Assembly (NCBI RefSeq): GCF_007097385.1
Contig: NZ_VJZS01000016.1
Span: 49,867-113,866, forward strand
DNA length: 64,000 bases
Direction of reading: 5' to 3'
DNA from: Flavobacterium sp. ZT3R18
GTDB taxonomy: Bacteria > Bacteroidota > Bacteroidia > Flavobacteriales > Flavobacteriaceae
Shown here: piece after piece, positions 25,733 to 34,597 of the stretch
Numbering within the stretch: the stretch's first letter is position 1
Layout of the letters: each line of letters starts with the position of its first letter
Position numbers and translations under genes: made by a program
The notes under the pieces: model-generated
Seen by the model: the letters and a program-made list of their open reading frames with translations, nothing else
Databases searched by the model: none
Told to the model about the DNA's origin: nothing

Positions 25733-27931
25733 CTATATTTCCGTAATTTCTAGAACTACACTCGTTTCAACCTTTGATGAAGAAACTCGCAAACCAACAT
25801 TCATCAAGTAATCTCCCGTAAAAGATTCCCCGGATTCTTCAAGATATTTCTTTCCTTCTGGCATTACATTTATCTCCTCTACTTTGTAGGTTTTATTAGG
25901 GTCTAAACCTTGAAAACGAACTGAATTGTACTGCGGGTCGTAAAGCGGATGAAGGGTATAAGAGAATAACACCGCCTTACTTTTGGTCTCGTTAACATAC
26001 ATCAATACCGCACGGCTTTCCTCATAAGGAGAAATAAGTCGGTACATGTCGCCTTGCCAAATTACAGGGCTTAATCTCTTATAATTGGCAACTGCATCCT
26101 GACAATATTTCAATTCTTTTTCTTTAAGTTCTCTCACATTAATATCAAACCCTAATTTACCCATCATAGCCACATCTGTTTTGAATTTAATGGATTGATT
26201 ACCCCAAGAGGTAACGTGATTACAAATTGAAAAGGCTGGGAAAAACTGTGAATACCCCCATTGTATGAATACACGATTGAATGGATCTGTATTGTCACTT
26301 GCCCAAAACTCAGTGAAATACTTAAGAAATGCATAATCCGTTCTACCCCCTCCACCTGAGCAAAGCATCATCGGCAGATTGGGATATTTTGTTTTAATTC
26401 GGTCTAAAACTTTGTACAAACCGTTGGTGTAATCAATAAACAAATGTGATTGTTGATTCTTTAGATAGGTTGAATAAGCATTGGTCATCATTCGGTTACA
26501 ATCCCATTTAAAAAAGGCCACACCCGAATTGGTTTGCATAATGTCATCTACGGTTTTAAATACAAAATCTTGCACTTCTGGATTGCATAAGTCCAACACC
26601 AATTGGGTACGGTAATAACTCTCCGCTCTATTAGGCAGTTTCAAAACCCAATCAGGATGTTTCTCGTATAATTCACTTTTGGGATTTACCATCTCCGGCT
26701 CGATCCAAATTCCGAATTTCACCCCTGTTTTCTCTGCTTCTTGCATCAAGAAACCTAAACCATTCGGCAATTTTGTTTTGGTAGCTTGCCAGTCTCCCAA
26801 ACCTGATTTGTCGCCGCTTCTAGGATACTTGTTGCCAAACCAACCGTCATCCAACAAAAACATATCAACTCCTAATGTCTTTGAGTCCGTAAACATGTCT
26901 GTCAATTTCTTTTCATCAAAGTTGAAGAAGGTCGTTTCCCAATTATTTAATAACGTCAAGCGGGGTTTTTCTCCATCTTTAATTCCGTATTTTCTAGCCC
27001 ATGAATGCAAGCTTCTACTCGCCTGCCCTTTTCCTTTATTTGAAAAAGTATAAATAAACGAAGGCGTGGTAAATATTTTCCCAGGCTGAAGACTGTATTC
27101 GGAAGCAAATGGATTGATTCCAGAAGTTACTCGAAGTGAGTTCTTATTATCCAATTCGAAAGCGAGTTTAAAATTCCCTGACCAGGCAATAGTTCCTGCT
27201 ACAAGTTCTCCCGAATTTTCATCCGCTTTTGAATTAAGCGACAGAAAGAAAACTGGCGTTTGATACATATTGTTACGAACTCCTAGTTTCGAGTCAATAA
27301 CCTTAGTGCCACTTGTCAATTCGCTTTCCTGCATGCGAACTTCCTTGGCCCAATCTCCATGAAATTGGGTTAACCAATACTGATCGGCATCAAAATGCAA
27401 CATCGAAGACGCATAATTGTAGAGCATAACGGGTTTCTTTTCGTGATGCTGAATTTCAGTCCATTGCTCAATTACGTTTTCATTATAAAAAGCTTTATAA
27501 TGAAGCGTCACTTCTACCGGATATACAGGATCTTTTAATTTTATAATCGTTTCACTGGTGTTACCATCAATTTTTTCTGTACGATGACTCACATAAGTTA
27601 ATTCCAAAGATGGATTGCCATCATTATGAGTCATTCGGATTGCCGACTCAAATAAATTGTCCGTTCCATATGTTGGATACGCTTGGTGTCTTAAATTAAC
27701 CAACGGGTTTCCGTCATTTATCACAAATGATTTTGTGTTTTCCTTTGAAAGTGTATTGTATCCATAATTACCTTTAAGCTTTGTTCCTAAATATGCTTGA
27801 TAAAGCAAGCCATTCTTTCCTGCTTTTAAAATCAAAGCTGTACTTTGGGTTTCAATCTGAATTTGTCCATCTTGCGCATTAGCTTCACAAAACAAGGTTG
27901 TAAATGCCAATAGAAGTATTATTTTTTTCAT
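25733..27931 (-). CDS. Secreted alpha-galactosidase, GH36
   Basis: Hydrolyses terminal alpha-galactosyl groups, as in melibiose, raffinose or galactomannan side chains. It has 732 residues, the normal GH36 length, with an N-terminal signal MKKIILLLAFTTLFCEANA, so it is probably periplasmic. The order is an N-terminal beta-sandwich domain (about 30-300), a TIM barrel (about 320-640) and a C-terminal beta domain. The nucleophile aspartate is in FFKWDCNRMM and the acid/base aspartate in WASDNTDPFNR. VDMFLLDDGWFGNKYP and GIWIEPEMVNP are typical. It is 35 nt after galM in the same operon. Confidence 0.94.
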   Translation of the reverse strand: MKKIILLLAFTTLFCEANAQDGQIQIETQSTALILKAGKNGLLYQAYLGTKLKGNYGYNTLSKENTKSFVINDGNPLVNLRHQAYPTYGTDNLFESAIRMTHNDGNPSLELTYVSHRTEKIDGNTSETIIKLKDPVYPVEVTLHYKAFYNENVIEQWTEIQHHEKKPVMLYNYASSMLHFDADQYWLTQFHGDWAKEVRMQESELTSGTKVIDSKLGVRNNMYQTPVFFLSLNSKADENSGELVAGTIAWSGNFKLAFELDNKNSLRVTSGINPFASEYSLQPGKIFTTPSFIYTFSNKGKGQASRSLHSWARKYGIKDGEKPRLTLLNNWETTFFNFDEKKLTDMFTDSKTLGVDMFLLDDGWFGNKYPRSGDKSGLGDWQATKTKLPNGLGFLMQEAEKTGVKFGIWIEPEMVNPKSELYEKHPDWVLKLPNRAESYYRTQLVLDLCNPEVQDFVFKTVDDIMQTNSGVAFFKWDCNRMMTNAYSTYLKNQQSHLFIDYTNGLYKVLDRIKTKYPNLPMMLCSGGGGRTDYAFLKYFTEFWASDNTDPFNRVFIQWGYSQFFPAFSICNHVTSWGNQSIKFKTDVAMMGKLGFDINVRELKEKELKYCQDAVANYKRLSPVIWQGDMYRLISPYEESRAVLMYVNETKSKAVLFSYTLHPLYDPQYNSVRFQGLDPNKTYKVEEINVMPEGKKYLEESGESFTGDYLMNVGLRVSSSKVETSVVLEITEI

Positions 27932-27966
27932 AGAAATTTGTCAGTAATAGTAAGTGGTTGTTTTAT

Positions 27967-29016
27967 TTAAAAAATTTCAAATTTATATATGGTTTTTTGC
28001 CCATAGATTGCGTTCTTCTTTAGAACCGAACTCGGAAAATGTTTGTGATTGGGAGCGTCAGGAAAATTTTGGGTTTCAAAACAAATACCGCTTAAAGAAT
28101 GGTAAAGCATATTTTCTTTTCCTTTAATGGCTTCACAATTACCGCCCACATAAATATGAACGGCTGGTTGATCTGTATAAACCGACATTTTCACCTTGTT
28201 TTTTTCGCTAAAAAGCGAAGCTGCCAGTTTTTTATCTTTGTTCAAGATAAAAGTAGTATCGATTTTGGCTGGACATTTTTTGAATGATAAAAAATCAAAA
28301 GAAGAATTAGCAACATCTAAAAACTTACCAGTTGGAATATTCTCATTTGTCGTTTCTAAAATTTCTTTAGAATTAATGCTCATTTCTAAGTTAGAAACAT
28401 CTGAATAGTGTCCATCCAAATTAAAATAGCTGTGATGGGTTAGGTTTACAATTGTATCTTCAGTAGATGTTGCATGGTATTCAATAATCAATTCATTTTC
28501 TTCGGATAAAGTATAGGTTAGTTCTACCGATAAATCTCCTGGATAATTTTCATCATTATTTTGACTGGAATACACTAAAGTAATCGATGGATTATCTCCG
28601 TGATTGATGCTCTTAATATCCCAAACTACTTTACTGAAACCCAAATTTCCGCCATGAAGAGAATGAATATTGTTATTGATATTCAAACCAAATATTTTTC
28701 CATTCAATTCAAAAGTGCCATTATTGATGCGACCCGCAAATCGACCAATCGTTGCACCCAGATATGGTGCGCTTTCTAAATCAAATGATTTTAGATACCC
28801 CTCTAAATTGTCAAATCCTAAAACAACATCAACTATTTTATCTTTATCTAAAGGAATTTTTAAGGATGTTATAGTCGCCCCATAATTAATAACCTTTAAT
28901 TGCATTCCATTTCTATTGATCAATACACAAGAATAAACAGCGGCGCCATTAGGCATTATCCCAAATAATTCTGATGCGAAATCCATAATAAAATGCGGTA
29001 TCTTTTTTATTTCCAT
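27967..29016 (-). CDS. galM: Aldose 1-epimerase (galactose mutarotase)
   Basis: Converts beta-galactose to the alpha form used by galactokinase. It has 349 residues, the normal length. The conserved histidines are in NNNIHSLHGG and LTHHSYFNLDGH, and the catalytic glutamate is in GICFETQNFPDAPNH near residue 307. No clear signal peptide is seen, so it is probably cytoplasmic. It is the first gene of the leftward gal operon. Its promoter holds the shared operator described separately. Confidence 0.95.
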   Translation of the reverse strand: MEIKKIPHFIMDFASELFGIMPNGAAVYSCVLINRNGMQLKVINYGATITSLKIPLDKDKIVDVVLGFDNLEGYLKSFDLESAPYLGATIGRFAGRINNGTFELNGKIFGLNINNNIHSLHGGNLGFSKVVWDIKSINHGDNPSITLVYSSQNNDENYPGDLSVELTYTLSEENELIIEYHATSTEDTIVNLTHHSYFNLDGHYSDVSNLEMSINSKEILETTNENIPTGKFLDVANSSFDFLSFKKCPAKIDTTFILNKDKKLAASLFSEKNKVKMSVYTDQPAVHIYVGGNCEAIKGKENMLYHSLSGICFETQNFPDAPNHKHFPSSVLKKNAIYGQKTIYKFEIF

Positions 29017-29040
29017 TGTTTAGTTGTGAAAAATGAAATC

Positions 29041-29067
29041 CAAAAATAGAACAATCCTATTTATCAA
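29041..29067 (-). promoter_or_regulatory. Promoter of the gal operon
   Basis: On the minus strand, -33 TTG (29067-29065), 16-nt spacer, -7 box TATTTTTG (29048-29041). The leader to galM is about 20 nt. The operator ends 3 nt upstream of the -33 element. Confidence 0.65.
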
Positions 29068-29070
29068 CAT

Positions 29071-29086
29071 ACCAGTGCCTACCAGT
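29071..29086 (-). promoter_or_regulatory. Candidate GntR operator, gal operon copy
   Basis: On the minus strand, ACTGGTAGGCACTGGT: a direct repeat of ACTGGT with a 4-nt spacer. It differs by one base from the copy before susC and has the same distance to the promoter. Confidence 0.65.
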
Positions 29087-29117
29087 TTTTTTTATATCTT
29101 GCAAAAAAATACAGTTT

Positions 29118-29221
29118 TATGAAATGAGCATGACCGTAAATTGGTCGCAAACACCAATGATGATATGCGACTCGAGCGATAGCGAACAGGCGAAGCAATT
29201 ACTCCCGATAGCTATCGGGAG
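29118..29221 (+). repeat. Dispersed module C and palindrome before the GntR gene
   Basis: TATGAAATGAGCATGACCG (29118-29136), followed by TAAATTGGTCGCAA, matches a stretch near 51622-51654 on the minus strand with four differences in 33. GCGATAGCGAACAGGCGAAG (29176-29195) matches the minus strand of 51281-51300 closely. It ends in CTCCCGATAGCTATCGGGAG (29202-29221). Confidence 0.7.
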
Positions 29222-29250
29222 ACCTATAAAAAAATAATAAATATCTCCAT

Positions 29251-30249
29251 ATGAAAATCATCTCAATTCAAAACAACCTAGGAATACCTAAATACAAACA
29301 GATTGTTTATTCTGTTGAAAAGGCCATCGAGGAGAAAAAATTAAAAAAAGACGAAAAATTACCTTCGATAAATAAAGTCTGTATTGCCTTTTCCTTGTCA
29401 AGGGACACCGTATTACAGGCCTATGAAGAGCTAAAAAAGAGAGGCATCATTTATGCCATTCTTGGGAAAGGCTATTATATAAAAAGTCTGGAAGTCACCA
29501 TAAAACAAAGGATCTTCTTATTGTTTGACGAATTGAATATCTTTAAAGAAGACATCTATAATTCGTTTCTGGAAAATATAGGCGAAAATGTTCAAGTCGA
29601 TATTTTTTTCCACCACTTTAATTATGAGATGTTCAAAAAATTAATAACCGAAAGCAATGGTAATTATACGAAGTACATAATAATGCCTACGAATTTACCC
29701 AATACTGCCGAAGTTATAAAAACCCTACCAGTGAATGAGGTATTTATATTAGATCAAACCAATTCGGAACTAGAATCGTATCCCGCTGTATATCAAAATC
29801 ACAAGAAAGACATTTATGATGCCTTGCTAAAGGGAAAATCCCATTTAAACAAATACAAAAAACTAATTTTAATTTTTCCGGGTTTCAGAGAACCCGTGGG
29901 AATGAAAAAGGGTTTTGAGAATTTTTGCCATGATTATTCTTTCGAATATGAAGTGATAACAAAATTTAAAGGTAGAGAAATCAAGACGGGAGAAACTTAT
30001 ATTATTCCCAATGATAGGGACTTGGTCGATATCATAGAGCAATCAAAACTCCAAAATTTAAAATTGAGTGAAGATTTTGGAATTATTTCATACAATGAAA
30101 CTGTTCTCAAAAAGATTGTAGGAAACGGCATTACCACCATTTCAACCGATTTTGAGGCGATGGGAAGAATATTGGCCGAAATGATTCTAAATGGCAAAAA
30201 GGAGCAAATAGAAAACAAATGCACTTTGATCATTAGAAATTCACTGTAG
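29251..30249 (+). CDS. GntR-family regulator with sugar-binding-protein-like domain
   Basis: Cytoplasmic transcription factor of 332 residues. Residues about 10-75 form the GntR winged helix (KLPSINKVCIAFSLSRDTVL, then AYEELKKRGIIYAILGKGYY). The rest resembles the LacI/periplasmic-binding-protein sensor fold (SEDFGIISYNETVLKKIVGN and TTISTDFEAMGRILAEMILN near the end). Such proteins respond to sugars in Bacteroidota. It is divergent from galM and precedes the SusC/SusD genes. It is therefore the candidate reader of the ACTGGT-N4-ACTGGT operators on both sides. The ligand is unknown; galactose or a galactoside is inferred. The start lies in CATATGAAA, like that of bioD. Confidence 0.88.
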   Translation: MKIISIQNNLGIPKYKQIVYSVEKAIEEKKLKKDEKLPSINKVCIAFSLSRDTVLQAYEELKKRGIIYAILGKGYYIKSLEVTIKQRIFLLFDELNIFKEDIYNSFLENIGENVQVDIFFHHFNYEMFKKLITESNGNYTKYIIMPTNLPNTAEVIKTLPVNEVFILDQTNSELESYPAVYQNHKKDIYDALLKGKSHLNKYKKLILIFPGFREPVGMKKGFENFCHDYSFEYEVITKFKGREIKTGETYIIPNDRDLVDIIEQSKLQNLKLSEDFGIISYNETVLKKIVGNGITTISTDFEAMGRILAEMILNGKKEQIENKCTLIIRNSL

Positions 30250-30268
30250 CAGATAAAAACTGTTGATC

Positions 30269-30490
30269 ATGCGAATCAAGAGTTCAAATGTGCCGTTAGG
30301 CACTAAACATTGGTAGAAAAATAATTTCACCCGCATTTTTTGTCCCGTTAGGGACTAAACAATCTCTTTTCATATCTAATTGCACTAAATGTATAGTCCC
30401 TACGGGACATGTGCTTATTGCTAATTTAATTCACTACCAATATTTAGTCCCTAACGGCACAAAAACAGATTTTCAACCCTTGATTCGCAT
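30269..30490. repeat. 222-bp MITE-like inverted repeat
   Basis: The outer ends ATGCGAATCAAG (30269-30280) and its exact complement (30479-30490) are followed inward by paired arms GTGCCGTTAGG and then ACTAAAYATTGGTAG (30290-30316 against 30433-30462). A second pair of GTCCCGT and GGGACT boxes (30342-30356 and 30394-30408) is nearer the centre. There is no coding capacity and no clear target duplication. It begins 19 nt after the regulator's stop and may also act as its terminator. Confidence 0.8.
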
Positions 30491-31110
30491 TAATCTCTTT
30501 TTTTAAACAAAAAAATAATCCATTTCAAAATTAATACACTCTAAAAGTATGTGTTTTTTTGTAACATCCTTATAATTAATCGTAAAAAATTAGACTAACC
30601 GTAAAGTAGATTTAAATTTAAACAAGCTTAGTCTTACACCAAAATCTAATTCATTTACTGGTATGGTTTTAAACGCCTAAATATTCTAGACAATAACAAA
30701 GCTTTAACAATAATAATTAATGATACTATATTACCCACTTAAAAGCTTTTATAGAGCAATGATTTTTAATACAATAACACACAAAAATAACTACCAAATC
30801 TTCATGTTTTATCCATTTTTTCAGGAATGAATTACAAAATACATATGTAAAATATAGCATTTGGCACATCGAAAATTGTCTTTGTTTTATTGCCATTCCC
30901 ATATTTTTTCTTCAATATACTCTAAAAACCGAATAAACAAAACCACCCTCTTTTATTCCTAGCATTAAGTACAAAATCTCTATTCTTAACTCTAAAAAAT
31001 TCAGCATATTTCAGCATAAATGATGATTTTCATCCCCGTAGTTTATATTCATATATTACCCACTTGCCTTTTCATATTCAATTAAATTATATCGATCCTT
31101 CACACTTACC
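30491..31110. other. Long A/T-rich spacer before the susC promoter
   Basis: About 620 nt without a convincing open frame, RNA gene or repeat. A/T content is very high. A short leftover of a gene cannot be excluded but none was recognised. Confidence 0.4.
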
Positions 31111-31118
31111 ATGAAATA

Positions 31119-31134
31119 ACTGGTAGGTACTGGT
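31119..31134 (+). promoter_or_regulatory. Candidate GntR operator, susC copy
   Basis: ACTGGTAGGTACTGGT: direct repeat ACTGGT with a 4-nt spacer, the same as the gal copy except one spacer base. It sits 3 nt upstream of the -33 position. Confidence 0.65.
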
Positions 31135-31137
31135 GTG

Positions 31138-31164
31138 TTTTAGAAAGAAACGTTTCTAATTTTG
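31138..31164 (+). promoter_or_regulatory. Promoter of susC
   Basis: -33 position TTT (31138-31140, a poor TTG), 16-nt spacer, -7 box TAATTTTG (31157-31164). The leader is about 130 nt. The weak -33 with a site directly upstream suits an activator. Confidence 0.55.
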
Positions 31165-31299
31165 GATTTCACATTTATCTGTTCTTCACAAACGATCTGC
31201 AACTATTAACGCATTTTTAGCTGTTCTCCAAAAAGGAAAGCAGAAAATAAAAACAGATACAATAGAGAGTACATTACTAACCAAAACCATTACAAAACC

Positions 31300-34200
31300 A
31301 TGAAATTATTAATTGAAAACAAGCCAGACAATTGTCGGCTTAATTCTAAAACCTGGAAAGTTGCCAAACTAACATCTGGGTTGCTATTAGCTGTGACATT
31401 ACAAGTTTCGGCTGCAACAGAATCAAAAGACATGAACTTCTCCGGGAAGTCAAACAACCCACCAACCACTGGAAGTAATTCGTTTTTTTCTGGACTACCA
31501 ATAACAAAATATGCAAATATTTTATCCTCAACACAAAAAACAATAAAGGGTAAAGTAACAAATGCAAAAGGGGAGCCACTACCTGGTGCCACTGTACTTG
31601 AAAAAGGAACAAGAAATGCCGTAACCGCAGACTTCATTGGTAATTTTACAATTGATGTATCTGATTCAAATAGCATTCTTATCGTTTCATTTGCAGGATT
31701 TCTTACCAAGGAAGTAACTACTACTGATGCAGCAGGTTCTATGAATATTCAGTTGCAGGAAGAAAATCAAGCTTTAAACGAAGTGATTGTTGTGGGATAT
31801 GGCACACAGAAAAAAGCATCTTCAACAGGAGCTATCGCAGCTGTTAAAGGGGCAGTCTTAACACAAAACGCATCTGCAAACGTTTCAAATGGGTTAGCAG
31901 GGCGTGTTTCGGGTGTAATAGCCACTAATCGTTCCGGAAGACCGGGTGATGACAACTCTACCCTTTTAATACGTGGATTCAATACGTTTGGCGGAGGTAG
32001 TTCTCCTCTTGTAGTGGTTGATGGTATTCCTGACCGCGATTTAAATAGAATAAACCCTGACGACATTGAGTCGGTTACCATTTTGAAAGATGCTTCGGCG
32101 GCAATTTACGGTGTGCGATCCGCCAATGGTGTAATCTTAGTTACCACAAAAAGAGGTAAAGTTAGTGCGCCAACCATCAAATATGATGGATCTTACGGCA
32201 TTCAACAATTAACCCGAATGGACGAAAAAGTTAACTCTTGGCAATACATGACCTACTACAATGAACTCAATGCAAACAAAGGAACGTCCCTTCCTTACGC
32301 ACAATCTGAGATAGACAAATACAAAGCAGGTAATGATCCTAATTACACCAGTACAGACTGGCTTAAAGAAGTGTACCGAAAAGACGCACCTCAAACCAAT
32401 CATTCCCTTTCTGTAAATGGAGGTACGGAACAAGTTAAGTATTTTTTTTCTGGCCAATATTTAAATCAAGAAAGTAATCTTAGAAATAGCGATGAAAGAT
32501 ACAAGCAGTTTAATTTAAGATCAAACATTGATGTTAATATATCATCGAACTTAAAAGTAAATCTGGATATTGCTACGCGAAAAGAAGACAGAGTGTACCC
32601 TGTAATTGGCATTGGAACTATTATGCACGAAACCGTTAGTATGTACCCATTTATTCCTGCCTATTGGTCAAATGGACTGCCATCTTCTGGCGTTGCAAAC
32701 GGCAGAAATCCAGCGATAATGACTTCATCTGCCGCAGGTTACGATAAAGTCGTTAATCTTATCGTAAATCCAAAAGTAGGATTTGATTTAAAATTACCTA
32801 GCATCACCGAAGGATTATCGGTAAATGGATATGCGGCATTTGATTACAATGTGCGTAGCCAAAAGAAATTCACAAAACCTTGGGATGCGTATTCTTATGA
32901 CAAAACAAATGACACTTACAATAACGTAAAAAATAGCACCAGCGTAACAAGTGTTTTGCAAGACGAACAAATTACAAATCAGAACACTTACTTCATAAAA
33001 TTAGCCTACGATCGCAAATTCGAAAAGCACGGATTTAATGCTTTTATGGGATACGAACAAACAACAAAAGACAAAACACAAACTACAGCCTATAGAAGAG
33101 ATCTATTGAGTGATCAATTGGATCAAATTTTCACAGGTAGCACTAAAGGGCAAAATGCAACAGGTAGTGCGTACCAAGACGGAAGAGCAAGTTACTTAGG
33201 CAGGGTGGCATATAACTATGACAATAAGTATCTAGCCGAGGTTTCTGCACGTTATAACGGATCATTCAATTTCCCACAAACTAGCTCTAAAGCTTGGGGT
33301 ATGTTTCCTGCAATATCAGCAGGATGGAAAATATCCGAGGAGAACTTTTTTAAGGACAATATAAAAGGAATTGACCAACTTAAGATAAGAGCTTCTTGGG
33401 GGAAAATGGGTAATGATGACTTGGGCGAATGGATTAATGGAGTGTTTTATCCGAACCAATATCTTTACTTGACAAGATACCAGTTAACTACGAATCAACA
33501 GGACTACACTTACTTTGGCTCAGATTACATATTAAACAACAGCATCTATCAATCTTCTACCCCTAATCCTAATATTACTTGGGAGGTTCAAGATTCAAAA
33601 AACATTGGATTTGACATTGGTTTCTTAAACAACAGGTTGACAGCTACCTTTGATTATTTCAGCAATAAAAGGTCTGACATATTGGTTGCAAGAAGTGCAT
33701 CTATTCCTTTATACACTGGAATGACACTCCCAAAAGAAAACATTGGAGAAACTGTTAACAGAGGTTGTGATTGGTCCTTAAATTTTGCAGAAACAAGTAA
33801 TGATTTTAAATATAATCTTGGTTTCAATCTTACTTATGCCCAAAGTGAAGTACTCTTCCGTGATGAAGCTGCAAATATTCCAGAATGGCAAAAATCAACC
33901 GGGAAATCAATCGAATCATGGTTAGTTTACGAAACAAACGGCATTTACCGCACACAAGCAGATGTTGACAATTCACCTCATTTTGCAGGAGCAAAACCTG
34001 GTGATCTTTGGGTAAAAGACACAGACAATGATGGTAGTATTACTTCTAATGATAAGGTTAGAATTCCAGAATCGGCTACACCAAAAATTGCTTACGGTAT
34101 TCCTATGAGAGCTGAATACAAAAGAATATCGATAGACTTACTTTGGACAGGACAATCTATGGCTAAGCAAATGATACTTCCGCAAGCACAAGGATCTATC

Positions 34201-34551
34201 GTAGCCCCTCCAACATGGTTATACAACGACAGATACACCGTAGATAATCCAAATGCTCAGTATCCTGTAGCATTCAATGACACCGATACTAGAAACAATA
34301 TTGAAGCTGACTTTTGGCTAAGAGACGCATCCTTCTTTCGATTGAAATCTTTAGAAGTATCGTACGTTTTACCGGAAAATTTACTTTCTAAATATGGAAT
34401 ATTAAACATGAGATTTTATGCTGGAGGAACTAATTTATTTTCTATCGATCATATGAAACAGTACAACCTAGATCCAGAAACCAACAACAAAACAGGAATT
34501 AATTATCCGCAAACCCGTATTTACAGAATCGGTGTAAATATTGAATTGTAA
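31300..34551 (+). CDS. SusC/RagA-type TonB-dependent outer-membrane transporter
   Basis: Outer-membrane importer of glycan fragments that works with the SusD partner. It has 1083 residues. The order is an N-terminal signal region (about residues 17-38, LTSGLLLAVTLQVSAATE), a carboxypeptidase-D-like domain (about 82-155: KGKVTNAKGEPLPGATVLEK), the TonB box/plug start NEVIVVGYGTQKKASSTGAI, a plug (about 165-285: LLIRGFNTFGGGSSPLVVVD and GVRSANGVILVTTKRG) and a 22-strand barrel ending RIYRIGVNIEL. The signal region is preceded by about 20 polar residues, a long n-region. The gene is 46 nt before susD. Its substrate is inferred from context as an alpha-galactose-containing oligosaccharide. Confidence 0.94.
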   Translation: MKLLIENKPDNCRLNSKTWKVAKLTSGLLLAVTLQVSAATESKDMNFSGKSNNPPTTGSNSFFSGLPITKYANILSSTQKTIKGKVTNAKGEPLPGATVLEKGTRNAVTADFIGNFTIDVSDSNSILIVSFAGFLTKEVTTTDAAGSMNIQLQEENQALNEVIVVGYGTQKKASSTGAIAAVKGAVLTQNASANVSNGLAGRVSGVIATNRSGRPGDDNSTLLIRGFNTFGGGSSPLVVVDGIPDRDLNRINPDDIESVTILKDASAAIYGVRSANGVILVTTKRGKVSAPTIKYDGSYGIQQLTRMDEKVNSWQYMTYYNELNANKGTSLPYAQSEIDKYKAGNDPNYTSTDWLKEVYRKDAPQTNHSLSVNGGTEQVKYFFSGQYLNQESNLRNSDERYKQFNLRSNIDVNISSNLKVNLDIATRKEDRVYPVIGIGTIMHETVSMYPFIPAYWSNGLPSSGVANGRNPAIMTSSAAGYDKVVNLIVNPKVGFDLKLPSITEGLSVNGYAAFDYNVRSQKKFTKPWDAYSYDKTNDTYNNVKNSTSVTSVLQDEQITNQNTYFIKLAYDRKFEKHGFNAFMGYEQTTKDKTQTTAYRRDLLSDQLDQIFTGSTKGQNATGSAYQDGRASYLGRVAYNYDNKYLAEVSARYNGSFNFPQTSSKAWGMFPAISAGWKISEENFFKDNIKGIDQLKIRASWGKMGNDDLGEWINGVFYPNQYLYLTRYQLTTNQQDYTYFGSDYILNNSIYQSSTPNPNITWEVQDSKNIGFDIGFLNNRLTATFDYFSNKRSDILVARSASIPLYTGMTLPKENIGETVNRGCDWSLNFAETSNDFKYNLGFNLTYAQSEVLFRDEAANIPEWQKSTGKSIESWLVYETNGIYRTQADVDNSPHFAGAKPGDLWVKDTDNDGSITSNDKVRIPESATPKIAYGIPMRAEYKRISIDLLWTGQSMAKQMILPQAQGSIVAPPTWLYNDRYTVDNPNAQYPVAFNDTDTRNNIEADFWLRDASFFRLKSLEVSYVLPENLLSKYGILNMRFYAGGTNLFSIDHMKQYNLDPETNNKTGINYPQTRIYRIGVNIEL

Positions 34552-34597
34552 CAATGCGATAAAAAAATTATGATCCTTTAAAAAAAAACATCTAGAC

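Noticed and set aside
29127..29242. Short frame through the module before the GntR gene
   Set aside because: It reads through the CCCGATAGCTATCGGG palindrome and shares no peptide with the 25-codon frames, so there is no evidence of coding.
30290..30462. CRISPR-like array in the repeated GTCCCGT/GGGACT boxes
   Set aside because: The boxes are inverted and nested, not direct repeats with equal spacers, and no cas genes are near.
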